NCBI GenBank assembly: GCA_024511045.1
Contig: JANEMG010000143.1
Location: forward strand, 1 to 6,504
Reading direction: 5' to 3'
Source of the DNA: Gammaproteobacteria bacterium
GTDB lineage: Bacteria; Pseudomonadota; Gammaproteobacteria; Methylococcales; Methylomonadaceae
DNA length: 6,504 nucleotides
A model generated the notes under the pieces. The model was not told the origin of the DNA, did not search any database, and saw nothing but the letters and a program-made list of their open reading frames with translations. This document shows, piece after piece, positions 1 through 6,390 of this stretch (positions are counted from its first letter, which is position 1; each line of letters opens with the position of its first letter). The position numbers and the translations under genes are program-made.

Positions 1-65
1 ATTGAGTTTTGGAGCGCCTATCATAACAAATAGGCACCAGACACGCCCCTCCTTATCCCCTTGTT
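1..65. other. Left-edge non-coding sequence with small inverted repeat
   Basis: No gene can be supported here. A 6-bp inverted repeat, GCCTAT at 16-21 and ATAGGC at 30-35, encloses an 8-base loop. This side of an integron integrase gene is where the attI site and the cassette promoter normally lie, because intI is transcribed away from its cassettes. I cannot identify an attI site or a cassette attC site in these bases. No promoter matching the integrase remnant is evident. Confidence 0.3.
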
Positions 66-85
66 TTGGCGCCAGTTAGCCAAAA
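64..85. repeat. 7-bp inverted repeat at the start of integrase similarity
   Basis: TTTTGGC at 64-70 and GCCAAAA at 79-85 are exact inverted repeats around an 8-base loop. The 8-bp palindrome TGGCGCCA (67-74) overlaps them. The repeat lies just where recognisable integrase sequence begins, so it may mark the breakpoint that removed the integrase N-terminus. It could equally be a chance hairpin. The repeat is read directly from the sequence; its meaning is inference. Confidence 0.35.
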
Positions 86-941
86 AATTCACTGGTTTTT
101 CGAGTTTTGCATTTACCTCAAGATCGAAGAATTTCTCAGTTATCTGGCAATACAACGCAAAGTTGCTTCTTCAACGCAGAACCAGGCGATGAATGCCCTG
201 GTGTTTTTGTACAAGCAGGTACTGGAAAGACCTCTGGAAAAAAGAATCGACGCCGTCCGTTCGAGCAAGAACAGGAAAATACCTGTTGTCTTGTCCCAGG
301 ATGAGGTCAGACAGATCATCACCTTGCTGGACGGTATTCCACAAATAGTCGTGAAACAGTTGTATGGCAGCGGATTGCGGATCACCGAGGCAGTCCGGTT
401 ACGTGTTCAGGATATCGATTTCGAATACAAAAAGATAACGGTGAGGTCGGGCAAGGGCAACAAGGACCGGGTTACCACTTTTTCATGCAACCTGGCGTTG
501 CCGCTGCAGTAGCACCTGGAAAGGGTAAAATTGATGCACGAACGGGATTTGAACAACGGTTACGGCTCTGTCTATCTGCCAAACGCGCTGGCCAAAAAGT
601 ATCCAAATGCCGCCAGGCAATTGGGATGGCAGTATGTCTTTCCGGCCAGGAATATTTCCAAAGATCCGCGTTCCGGTGAAAAACGCAGGCATCATATCGA
701 TCAATCCATTGTCAACAAAGCAATCAAAACTGCGGTGCGCAGCCTGGGCATCAGCAAACGGGTCAGCGCGCATACTTTCCGGCACAGCTTCGCCACGCAT
801 TTATTGCAGCGCGGCACCGATATTCGCACCATTCAGGCTCTTCTGGGGCACAATGACCTGGAGACAACGATGGTTTATACGCATATACTCAATCAGGGTG
901 GTCATGGAGTAACCAGTCCCCTGGACGATCTGGGGTTGTGA
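66..941 (+). pseudogene. intI: Integron integrase (IntI family), truncated and interrupted by an amber codon
   Basis: This is a tyrosine recombinase relic of the integron-integrase family, whose members insert and excise gene cassettes at attI and attC sites. Read in one frame from 66, it gives 291 codons with a single internal stop, TAG at 510-512, between ...ALPLQ and HLERVKLMHERDL. A Gln codon (CAG) would fit there, so one C-to-T change explains the break. The catalytic set is present: Arg105 (YGSGLR), Lys130 (GKGNKDR), His236-x-x-Arg239 (HTFRHSFATH), His262 (LLGH) and Tyr271 (TMVYTH). The segment HERDLNNGYGSVYLP through YPNAARQLGWQYVFP (about residues 157-190) matches the extra domain that separates IntI proteins from other tyrosine recombinases. 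Intact IntI proteins have about 320-340 residues. Here most of the first 50 or so are missing or garbled (IHWFFEFCIYLKIEEFL), so TTG at 66 is only the edge of the open frame, not a real start. Family assignment is firm; inactivity is inferred from the stop and the lost N-terminus. Confidence 0.9.
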
Positions 942-1016
942 TACAGAGGCCGGGTCTGTTGTTCAGATTTATTGTCGGTATCCGGCATTTCTGGTTTATT
1001 GCGTAAACAACCCTTG
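942..1016. other. Non-coding spacer after the integrase relic
   Basis: This short stretch follows the integrase stop codon and precedes the palindromic element. I see no open frame with family similarity, no clear terminator with a T-run and no recombination site. Confidence 0.4.
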
Positions 1017-1111
1017 GTTCCCGCACTCTGCGTGGAAAAATGGTGCGGGAGCTCAATTGTTTCGTGACGCAGGAGCGTCACCAAATGCGTTTCCACGCAG
1101 AGCGTGGGAAC
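1017..1111. repeat. MITE/REP-like palindromic intergenic element with three hairpins
   Basis: Two 22-base arms, 1017-1038 and 1090-1111, are inverted copies of each other with mismatches at only three adjacent positions (CCCGCACTC against CCCACGCTC). Between them lies a perfect hairpin, GTGACGC (1064-1070), loop AGGA, GCGTCAC (1075-1081). The right arm also folds on itself: GTTTCCACGC, loop AGA, GCGTGGGAAC, ten pairs including one G-T pair. The left arm can instead pair TCCCGCAC (1019-1026) with GTGCGGGA (1043-1050). GTTCCCACGC-TCT-GCGTGGGAAC palindromes of this sort are, as I recall, a common dispersed intergenic repeat in environmental gammaproteobacteria and cyanobacteria. It carries no coding capacity and would depend on an enzyme encoded elsewhere if mobile. 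The structure is read directly; the class label is inference. Confidence 0.75.
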
Positions 1112-1123
1112 GATCAAGATCCC

Positions 1124-1153
1124 TCCTGACATCAGGATGACAGGAAATTCCTG
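1124..1153. repeat. Two small palindromes between the repeat element and the phosphorylase gene
   Basis: TCCTGA (1124-1129) pairs with TCAGGA (1132-1137), and CAGGAA (1141-1146) pairs with TTCCTG (1148-1153) around one base. CTGCC (1155-1159) and GGCAG (1170-1174) form a further weak stem right after the phosphorylase stop on the minus strand. Together they could end the minus-strand transcript or be another degraded repeat unit. No T-run follows on the minus strand, so a standard intrinsic terminator is not supported. Confidence 0.35.
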
Positions 1154-1174
1154 GCTGCCCATAAGCCTCGGCAG

Positions 1175-1972
1175 TCACAAAACCACAGGAATCTTGTCGA
1201 CTTCCTCTTCCAGCCACTGCAGCAGCTCTTTGGATGCCCGCCAGTGTGTGTTGCCGAAATCTGGCAGGTCGCCATTGCTCAGGACCTGATAGCGTGAAAG
1301 CTGCTTGTGCAGGATGTTTCTCTGGCTGCTGGTGAAGTGCAGATCTCTGGGCAGCTGGATTTCGTCCAGCGGGGTCATTTCGCCGAGCAGTGCCTGCAGC
1401 GCAGCGCTGCTGCCCGCCAGTAATTTCGATACCTGTTTTGCCCGGATGTTGGCGGCAGGTGATGCGGCATTGTCGGAAATCACCTTCAGGCACTGGATCA
1501 GCTCCCCGGTGGTGAAGCGTGCTGCGCTTTCGTAAAAGGCCGAGGCTTCCATGTCGTAGAGACAGTCTTCCCGGTATTCCAGGTGCGGGCTGGAAACCGT
1601 GGTGATGGCGGCGGTTGCGCCGGGCTGCCTGGCGACCAGCGGCGGGTAATGGTTTCTGCCGCTGTCGGCGTCGGTGATTTTTTCGGCAGTGAAGATTTCT
1701 CCCAGATCATGCTGGCGATGCCCCGCCACGCCGACATTGACCAGTATCGGGTGGGTCCTGGTGGTGGACAGCGCCATGGTGTAGCCAACACCGGCTGCCA
1801 TGGCGGTTTTGCCGACGCCGGTCACGGTCAGGCTGACTTCACCATTGCTGTATTGCGCAAAGATCTGGCTTGCCAGGTTCTTCTTCAGGCGGAAATGCGC
1901 GACCAGGGGCTTCGCTTCGCAGGGCAGGGCGCAAAACAGGAAAATTGCCGGGTCGCCGCTTCTGGTTGTCAT
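1175..1972 (-). CDS. Nucleoside phosphorylase/nucleosidase-like protein
   Basis: This 265-residue, apparently intact cytoplasmic protein has the fold signature of the purine/uridine phosphorylase and MTA/SAH nucleosidase superfamily. Visible motifs in order are ALPCEAKPL with Glu19, which fits the acidic residue near the start of MTA/SAH nucleosidases; the glycine-rich GVGKTAMAAG (52-61); NVGVAG (79-84), a typical phosphate/nucleoside-binding strand; DMEASAF (140-146) with Glu142 in the ribose-binding position; and ISDN (165-168) with Asp167 where the catalytic Asp sits in nucleosidases. A C-terminal extension of about 70 residues, roughly 195-265, makes it longer than the usual 230-residue nucleosidase and has no motif I recognise. 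The substrate cannot be named. ATG at 1972 is used because it precedes the first conserved strand and sits a few bases after the end of the upstream glycosyltransferase remnant, which implies coupled translation in the ancestor. The ribosome binding site is weak (GGAT about 6-9 bases upstream). Confidence 0.8.
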   Translation of the reverse strand: MTTRSGDPAIFLFCALPCEAKPLVAHFRLKKNLASQIFAQYSNGEVSLTVTGVGKTAMAAGVGYTMALSTTRTHPILVNVGVAGHRQHDLGEIFTAEKITDADSGRNHYPPLVARQPGATAAITTVSSPHLEYREDCLYDMEASAFYESAARFTTGELIQCLKVISDNAASPAANIRAKQVSKLLAGSSAALQALLGEMTPLDEIQLPRDLHFTSSQRNILHKQLSRYQVLSNGDLPDFGNTHWRASKELLQWLEEEVDKIPVVL

Positions 1973-1975
1973 GAT

Positions 1976-2761
1976 TTATCCGTATTGCTTCAATAATTGC
2001 CGATAGTATCCGATTTCGGCGGATTTGCCCCTTCCCGCAGCATGGCTACGGCCGCGCGGTGATCGTCTGCATTCAGGCTGTCCGTCGCCAGGATTTTTTC
2101 CAGGGCCCGGATACGGAAGCGGTCCATGCCTCAGTATTTTCTGGAAAGCTGGTCGTCATGGCCGCCGTATTTTTCGATCAGCGGCTGTCTGGTGAACAGT
2201 ACCGGGTAACGCGCCGTGATGCGCAGCCACAGATCGTAGTCTTCACAGGCAGGTAGCCTTTCATCGAAGCCTCCCAGGGCTGTGAAGACGTCGCGATGGA
2301 TCATGATCGATGACGGGGACATGGCGCACAGCGGCAGGCAATGCTGAAAGATCCAGCCGCCCTTTTTGCCGTGCTTTTTCCGGGCATTGACGCGTCGACC
2401 ATTGCGGATCCAGATTTCATCGGTATGACAGACCCGCATCCCCCTGTGATCGAGCAAGGGCCTGCCGCTGTTTCTGCAGCTTCTCCGGGAGCCACTGGTC
2501 GTCGGAATCCAGAAAAGCCAGCCAGTCGCCGCTGGCGGCTGCGATGCCCCGGTTGCGCGCCGCACTGACGCCGCGGTTCTGCTGGTAAATGTATCTGACC
2601 TCGGGAAATTCGTTGCGCAGCATCTGTTCCGTGCCATCGTTGGAGCCATCGTCGACGACGATGATCTCGCCGGGCATCAGGGTCTGCCTGTACACGGACT
2701 GCAGCGCCCTGTGCAGCGACTGACTGCGGTTGTAGGTGGGAATGATAACGCTGATGTTCAT
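1976..2761 (-). pseudogene. Family 2 glycosyltransferase, broken by frameshift and nonsense mutation
   Basis: The N-terminal part (2761 down to about 2459) is a classic GT-A family 2 domain: SVIIPTYNR (4-12), IIVVDDGSNDGT (33-44), QNRGVSAARNRGI (61-73) and the metal-binding FLDSDDQW (83-90). These enzymes transfer sugars from nucleotide sugars, usually in surface polysaccharide synthesis. At the CCC run on the minus strand (2458-2460) one extra base shifts the frame. Similarity then resumes one frame over with HRGMRVCHTDEIWIRNG, LPLCAMSPSSIMIHRDVF and ACEDYDLWLRI. At 2131-2133 a TGA falls where Trp is expected (SRKY-stop-GMDRFRIRALEKIL), and the same frame stays open to 1990. Near the end the first frame gives a plausible C-terminus, EIGYYRQLLKQYG, stopping at 1976-1978, so a second indel is likely. 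Three separate lesions argue for real decay rather than one sequencing error. A shortened product from 2761 would keep only the first half of the catalytic domain. Confidence 0.85.
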
Positions 2762-2780
2762 GGGCTTTGTACTGGGGATT

Positions 2781-2816
2781 TGCCAATTAGTTGTTGTCTT
2801 TTGCTGACAATTGGCA
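2781..2816. promoter_or_regulatory. Inverted repeat in the divergent promoter region, possible operator
   Basis: TGCCAATT (2781-2788) and AATTGGCA (2809-2816) are exact 8-bp inverted repeats separated by 20 bases. A smaller pair, TTGTC (2794-2798) and GACAA (2806-2810), is nested inside. The repeat lies between the divergent glycosyltransferase and rsd starts and spans the candidate rsd -35 and spacer. Half-sites about 28 bases apart (nearly three helical turns) would suit binding of a dimeric or looping regulator to one DNA face. No regulator can be named. Confidence 0.4.
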
Positions 2817-2822
2817 TAAATT
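2794..2822 (+). promoter_or_regulatory. Candidate sigma-70 promoter for rsd
   Basis: TTGTCT (2794-2799) and TAAATT (2817-2822) match four of six bases each of the -35 and -10 consensus, with a 17-base spacer. Transcription would begin near 2829, leaving a leader of about 30 bases before the chosen rsd ATG at 2860. The -35 and spacer fall inside the inverted repeat described at 2781-2816. This is a consensus match by eye only. Confidence 0.4.
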
Positions 2823-2859
2823 ATTGCTGATCTGGGAAAATTATGTAAGTGCGAAAATT

Positions 2860-3306
2860 ATGACCACAGCCACAGAAACCCGGCCTGAGAGAAGACAGCA
2901 GGCCAGTGCGTTGATCGATGAACTGGTGAATGAAAGGCGCCAAGTATGGGTGCTGTATTTCCGTGTCGCAGAGTTGAAGCCTTTTTCCGATACGGAACAG
3001 GTGGAAGAGGCGGTCAAGGAATTCTCGCAACTGCTGATCGATTACTTGTCCCTCGGTCATTTTGGCATTTACCGGCGTATACTGGAAGGCCGGGAGCGGC
3101 GCAGGGCGATACTGGAAGTGGCGGAGAAGATCTATCCGGAATTTTCCGGCACCACCCAGGATGCAATGACCTTCAACGATAAATACGAACATCCCGACAG
3201 CGGTCTCTATGCGCAGGATCTGGAAAAGGATCTGTCCCTGCTGGGAGAGAGGCTGGCAAGAAGATTCGAGATGGAAGATCAGCTCTGCAGTCTGATCCTG
3301 CGCTGA
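2860..3306 (+). CDS. rsd: Rsd/AlgQ-family anti-sigma-70 regulator
   Basis: This 148-residue cytoplasmic, mostly helical protein belongs to the Rsd/AlgQ family. Members bind region 4 of the housekeeping sigma factor RpoD and shift RNA polymerase toward alternative sigma factors. AlgQ is also known as a regulator of alginate and virulence genes in Pseudomonas. Family landmarks are the N-terminal helix LIDELVNERRQVWVLYF (18-34), the hallmark LLIDYLSLGHFGIYRRIL (58-75), with Asp61 in the position of a sigma-contacting Asp in E. coli Rsd, and the C-terminal LGERLARRFEMEDQLCSLIL. E. coli Rsd has 158 residues, so the length fits. The open frame reaches back to 2791, but that would place the start in the likely promoter, so ATG 2860 is preferred. 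Its ribosome binding site is poor. It is transcribed divergently from the glycosyltransferase remnant and lies 202 bases upstream of polA in the same direction. Confidence 0.88.
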   Translation: MTTATETRPERRQQASALIDELVNERRQVWVLYFRVAELKPFSDTEQVEEAVKEFSQLLIDYLSLGHFGIYRRILEGRERRRAILEVAEKIYPEFSGTTQDAMTFNDKYEHPDSGLYAQDLEKDLSLLGERLARRFEMEDQLCSLILR

Positions 3307-3508
3307 ACGCTGGAGGAAGCAGACTGCCTGCCGAACTTTTCGTGCGGTAAAATTATATTCTCCCTTCACCACCGCCTTATCCTCCTGGAAAGGCGCCAAT
3401 GTACCGCTTGTTTTCCTCCTTGACCGATTATCCTTTCAGGCGCCTGGACGCTCTGAAAACTTGTCTGCCATTCGTCCCATACTGATCATTCAACCTGAAT
3501 CCTTAACT
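3307..3508 (+). promoter_or_regulatory. rsd-polA intergenic region and polA leader
   Basis: No terminator with a T-run follows rsd. An AT-rich patch at 3348-3359 (TAAAAT overlapping TATATT) could serve as a -10 region, but no good -35 lies 16-18 bases upstream. Two AGGCGCC copies (3391-3397 and 3438-3444, the second followed by T) can pair over seven bases with a loop of about 40 bases. The polA start itself has no clear Shine-Dalgarno sequence, whereas GGAAAGG at about 3387-3393 precedes another ATG at 3399. Confidence 0.3.
3399..3485 (+). CDS. Possible 28-codon upstream ORF in the polA leader
   Basis: ATG at 3399 opens a 28-codon frame (MYRLFSSLTDYPF...) ending at TGA 3483-3485, 23 bases before the polA ATG. 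GGAAAGG lies 5 bases upstream and is the best Shine-Dalgarno match in this leader, better than the one for polA. The peptide has no family I recognise, no signal peptide and no run of a single amino acid that would suggest attenuation. It may be a chance frame. If translated, it could deliver ribosomes to polA by reinitiation. Confidence 0.2.
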   Translation: MYRLFSSLTDYPFRRLDALKTCLPFVPY

Positions 3509-6217
3509 ATGTCCGAAAGCAAACCGAAACAGCTCGTTCTGGTGGATGGCTCTTCCTTCCTGTTCCGGGCCTATCATGCCATACCGCCCCTGACCAGCCC
3601 CAAGGGTGAACCGACCAATGCCATTTACGGCGTCGCCAACATGCTGCGCAAGCTGATGGCCGACTACCCAACGGATTATTTCACGGTGGTGTTCGATGCG
3701 CCGGGGAAAAATTTCCGCCATGAACTTTACGAGGAATACAAGGCCCACCGCCCGCCGATGCCCGATGATCTGCGCGTGCAGATCGAGCCTTTGCATGAGC
3801 TGGTTCGTGCCATGGGACTGCCGCTGATCATGGAGCCCGGCGTGGAAGCCGACGATGTCATCGGCGCGCTGGCGAAGAAGGCCGAACAGGAAGGTTTTCA
3901 GGTGATCATCGCCACCGGCGACAAGGATATGGCGCAGCTGGTGAGTGACAATGTGCAGCTGGAAAACACCATGTCCAACACCCGCCTGGACTGTCAGGGG
4001 GTGCAGGAAAAATTCGGCGTGCCGCCGGAAAAGATCGTCGACTACCTGGCCTTGATGGGGGATTCCGTCGACAATATTCCCGGCGTGCCCAAGGTCGGCC
4101 CGAAAACGGCAGCCAGATGGCTGCAGCAATATGGCTCCCTGGACAACATCATCGCCAAGGCCGATGAAGTGAAGGGCAAAATCGGGGAAAACCTGCGCGC
4201 CTGCCTGGATCAGCTGCCGCTTTCCAGAAAGCTGACCACCATCAGCTGCGATATTCCGCTGGACATCACGCTGTCGGACCTGAAGAAGCGGCCTGTGGAC
4301 AACGGCGCGTTGCGGGAGCTGCTGCAGGAACTGGGATTCACCGCCTGGCTGAACATGCTGGCCGGCGATGACGGCGGCACGGAAAAAGCACCGCTGCCGG
4401 AACAGCTGCCGCGCGATTATGAAACGGTGCTGGAGCGGGAGCACTTCGACGCCTGGATGGAGCGCCTGCAGCAGGTCGAATTGTTCGCCTTCGATACCGA
4501 AACCACCAGCCTGGACTACAGCCAGGCGGAAATCGTCGGTGTCTCCTTCGCCGTCGAGGCCGGCAGTGCCGCCTATGTGCCGCTGGCGCATGACTACCCG
4601 GATGCCCCGGAGCAGCTGGACCGGGACGCTGTTTTGCGGCAATTGCGCCCGCTGCTGGAGGATCCAGGTCGGGCCAAGCTGGGGCAGAACCTGAAATACG
4701 ATGCCAACGTCCTGGCCAACTACGGCACCGAGCTGCGCGGCATCGCCCATGACACGATGCTGGAATCCTATGTCTACAACAGCATCGCGACCAAGCACAA
4801 CATGGACGACATGGCGAAAAAATATCTGCATCTGGAAACCATCCATTATGAAGATGTCGCCGGCAAGGGGGCGAAACAGATTTCCTTCAGCAAGGTGCCG
4901 CTGGAGCAGGCTGCGCCCTATGCCGCCGAAGATGCCGATATCACCCTGCGGCTGCACCAGGTGCTTTGGCCGAAACTGCAGGAGAACGACCGCCTGGAGC
5001 GGCTCTACCTGGAATTCGAGATGCCGCTGGTGCCGGTTCTTTCCCGTATCGAGCGCAACGGCGTGCTGCTGGATACCGAGATGCTGGCACAGCAGAGCAG
5101 GGAGCTGGCCAGACAGATCGAGAGCATCGAGCAGCATGCCCATGAGATCGCCGGCCAGCCCTTCAACCTGGGCTCGCCAAAGCAGATCCAGGCCGTTCTC
5201 TATGACCAGCTGTCCCTGCCGGTGCTGAAGAAAACACCCGGCGGGCAGCCTTCCACGGTGGAATCGGTGCTGCAGGAACTGGCCCTGGATTATCCGCTGC
5301 CGAAGCTGATTCTCGAATACCGCGGCATGAGCAAGCTCAAGTCCACCTATACCGACAAGCTGCCCAGACAGGTCAACGAAAAAACCGGCCGGGTGCATAC
5401 CTCCTATCATCAGGCGGTCACGGCGACGGGCAGGCTGTCCTCGTCGGACCCGAACCTGCAGAACATTCCGGTGCGTACCGAGGAGGGGCGCAGAATCCGC
5501 AAGGCATTCATTGCACCGGAGGGCTGCCGTATTCTGGCCGCCGATTATTCCCAGATCGAACTGCGCATCATGGCGCATCTGTCCGGTGACGAGGGACTGT
5601 TGCGGGCCTTTTCGGAAGGCCTGGACATTCACAGCGCGACTGCCGCGGAGGTTTTTCAGGTCGCCGTGGAGCAGGTGACGCCGGATCTGCGGCGTTCGGC
5701 CAAGGCGATCAATTTCGGTCTGATCTACGGCATGTCCGCGTTCGGCCTGGCGCAGCAGCTGGGCCTGAACCGCAGCCAGGCGCAATCCTATATCGACTTG
5801 TATTTCGACCGTTATCCGGGCGTGAAGGATTACATGGACAATATCCGGGAAACGGCCAGGCAGCAGGGCTACGTGGAAACCCTGTTCGGTCGTCGTCTGT
5901 ATCTGCCGGAGATCAAGTCCCGCAATGCCGCGCGCCGCCAGTATGCCGAGCGCACCGCTATCAATGCACCCATGCAGGGAACCGCTGCGGACATCATCAA
6001 GCGGGCCATGATCAGGGCCGATGACTGGCTGCAGAAAGATAAGCCGGAGGCCAAGATGATCATGCAGGTCCATGATGAGCTGGTCTTCGAAATCGCCGCA
6101 TCCGAGCTGGAGTCCTGCAGTGCCGCCATCGGCGACATCATGTCTGGCGCGGCGGAACTGAAAGTCCCGCTGGTGGTCGATATCGGCATCGGCAAAAACT
6201 GGGACGAAGCACATTGA
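3509..6217 (+). CDS. polA: DNA polymerase I
   Basis: This complete 902-residue DNA polymerase I fills gaps in excision repair and removes RNA primers from Okazaki fragments (E. coli PolA has 928). Domain 1, the 5'-3' exonuclease (about 1-290), shows LVDGSSFLFRAYHA, YKAHRPPMP, EADDVIGALA, ATGDKDMAQLV and GDSVDNIPGVPKVGPKTA. Domain 2, the 3'-5' proofreading exonuclease, keeps FDTETTSLD with Asp329 and Glu331, GQNLKYDANVL and YAAEDADITLRL, so proofreading should be active. Domain 3, the polymerase, has motif A (AADYSQIELR, Asp679), motif B (RRSAKAINFGLIYG, with Lys732 and Phe736 matching E. coli Lys758 and Phe762) and motif C (QVHDELVFE, Asp856-Glu857). ATG 3509 is chosen because MSESKPKQLVLVDGSS fits the family's N-terminus; the open frame extends 16 codons further up to a TTG at 3461. 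The ribosome binding site is weak. No codon of this gene is TTA, CTA or TCA, which leaves the whole antisense strand open in the codon-aligned frame. Confidence 0.98.
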   Translation: MSESKPKQLVLVDGSSFLFRAYHAIPPLTSPKGEPTNAIYGVANMLRKLMADYPTDYFTVVFDAPGKNFRHELYEEYKAHRPPMPDDLRVQIEPLHELVRAMGLPLIMEPGVEADDVIGALAKKAEQEGFQVIIATGDKDMAQLVSDNVQLENTMSNTRLDCQGVQEKFGVPPEKIVDYLALMGDSVDNIPGVPKVGPKTAARWLQQYGSLDNIIAKADEVKGKIGENLRACLDQLPLSRKLTTISCDIPLDITLSDLKKRPVDNGALRELLQELGFTAWLNMLAGDDGGTEKAPLPEQLPRDYETVLEREHFDAWMERLQQVELFAFDTETTSLDYSQAEIVGVSFAVEAGSAAYVPLAHDYPDAPEQLDRDAVLRQLRPLLEDPGRAKLGQNLKYDANVLANYGTELRGIAHDTMLESYVYNSIATKHNMDDMAKKYLHLETIHYEDVAGKGAKQISFSKVPLEQAAPYAAEDADITLRLHQVLWPKLQENDRLERLYLEFEMPLVPVLSRIERNGVLLDTEMLAQQSRELARQIESIEQHAHEIAGQPFNLGSPKQIQAVLYDQLSLPVLKKTPGGQPSTVESVLQELALDYPLPKLILEYRGMSKLKSTYTDKLPRQVNEKTGRVHTSYHQAVTATGRLSSSDPNLQNIPVRTEEGRRIRKAFIAPEGCRILAADYSQIELRIMAHLSGDEGLLRAFSEGLDIHSATAAEVFQVAVEQVTPDLRRSAKAINFGLIYGMSAFGLAQQLGLNRSQAQSYIDLYFDRYPGVKDYMDNIRETARQQGYVETLFGRRLYLPEIKSRNAARRQYAERTAINAPMQGTAADIIKRAMIRADDWLQKDKPEAKMIMQVHDELVFEIAASELESCSAAIGDIMSGAAELKVPLVVDIGIGKNWDEAH

Positions 6218-6228
6218 ATTCCCCGCCG

Positions 6229-6268
6229 CAGGCATTGCCTGGCTGCAATTCGAAACGATCAATGCCTG
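6229..6268. repeat. 9-bp inverted repeat just after polA
   Basis: CAGGCATTG (6229-6237) and CAATGCCTG (6260-6268) are exact inverted repeats around a 22-base loop, starting 12 bases after the polA stop. No T-run follows, so it is not a standard intrinsic terminator, but the stem could stabilise the polA mRNA 3' end. A direct repeat of TGCCTGGCTG overlaps both arms, so a duplication may have created the structure. Confidence 0.4.
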
Positions 6269-6334
6269 GCTGTGGATAGCACGGAGAGAGAGCTGGGCAC
6301 AGGGTCTCAAAAAGGAAGCGATACTGTAAATGCT

Positions 6335-6364
6335 CACCCATAGTGAAACAAGCCCCTATAGGTG
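6335..6364. repeat. Imperfect inverted repeat in the polA downstream region
   Basis: CACCCATAG (6335-6343) and CTATAGGTG (6356-6364) pair at eight of nine positions around a 12-base loop. The right arm includes the palindrome CCTATAGG (6355-6362). Its role is unknown. Confidence 0.25.
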
Positions 6365-6390
6365 GTCTGTGGAGAAAGTGTCTTTGGCAG

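Noticed and set aside
16..35. Inverted repeat GCCTAT/ATAGGC considered as a cassette attC site
   Set aside because: The arms are only 20 bases end to end and do not match the RYYYAAC/GTTRRRY core boxes. attC sites are longer and have two pairs of boxes.
75..81. GTTAGCC considered as an integron core site
   Set aside because: The sixth base is C, where the GTTRRRY consensus needs a purine, and no partner box is visible nearby.
531..941. The second part of the integrase as a separate gene starting at 531
   Set aside because: It continues in the same frame as the first part across the TAG and contains only the C-terminal part of the catalytic domain. A free-standing protein would lack the first catalytic Arg and the Lys.
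942..1174. CRISPR array
   Set aside because: The repeats are inverted arms of one palindromic unit, not regularly spaced direct repeats with unique spacers, and no such pattern appears elsewhere in the window.
1053..1493. Open frames on both strands across the phosphorylase gene and palindromic element (for example 1053-1493 minus and 1583-1996 plus)
   Set aside because: They overlap the well-supported phosphorylase gene in other frames and show no motifs or plausible composition.
2131..2649. An independent 172-codon minus-strand protein starting at 2649
   Set aside because: Only its later part (from about 2457 downward) has family similarity. The first 64 codons are an out-of-frame reading of the glycosyltransferase N-terminal domain.
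3503..6337. A 944-codon open frame on the minus strand covering the whole of polA
   Set aside because: Its codons are aligned exactly opposite the polA codons, so it stays open merely because polA uses no TTA, CTA or TCA codons. The product is low in family signal and rich in His, Gln and Arg, as expected for an antisense shadow.
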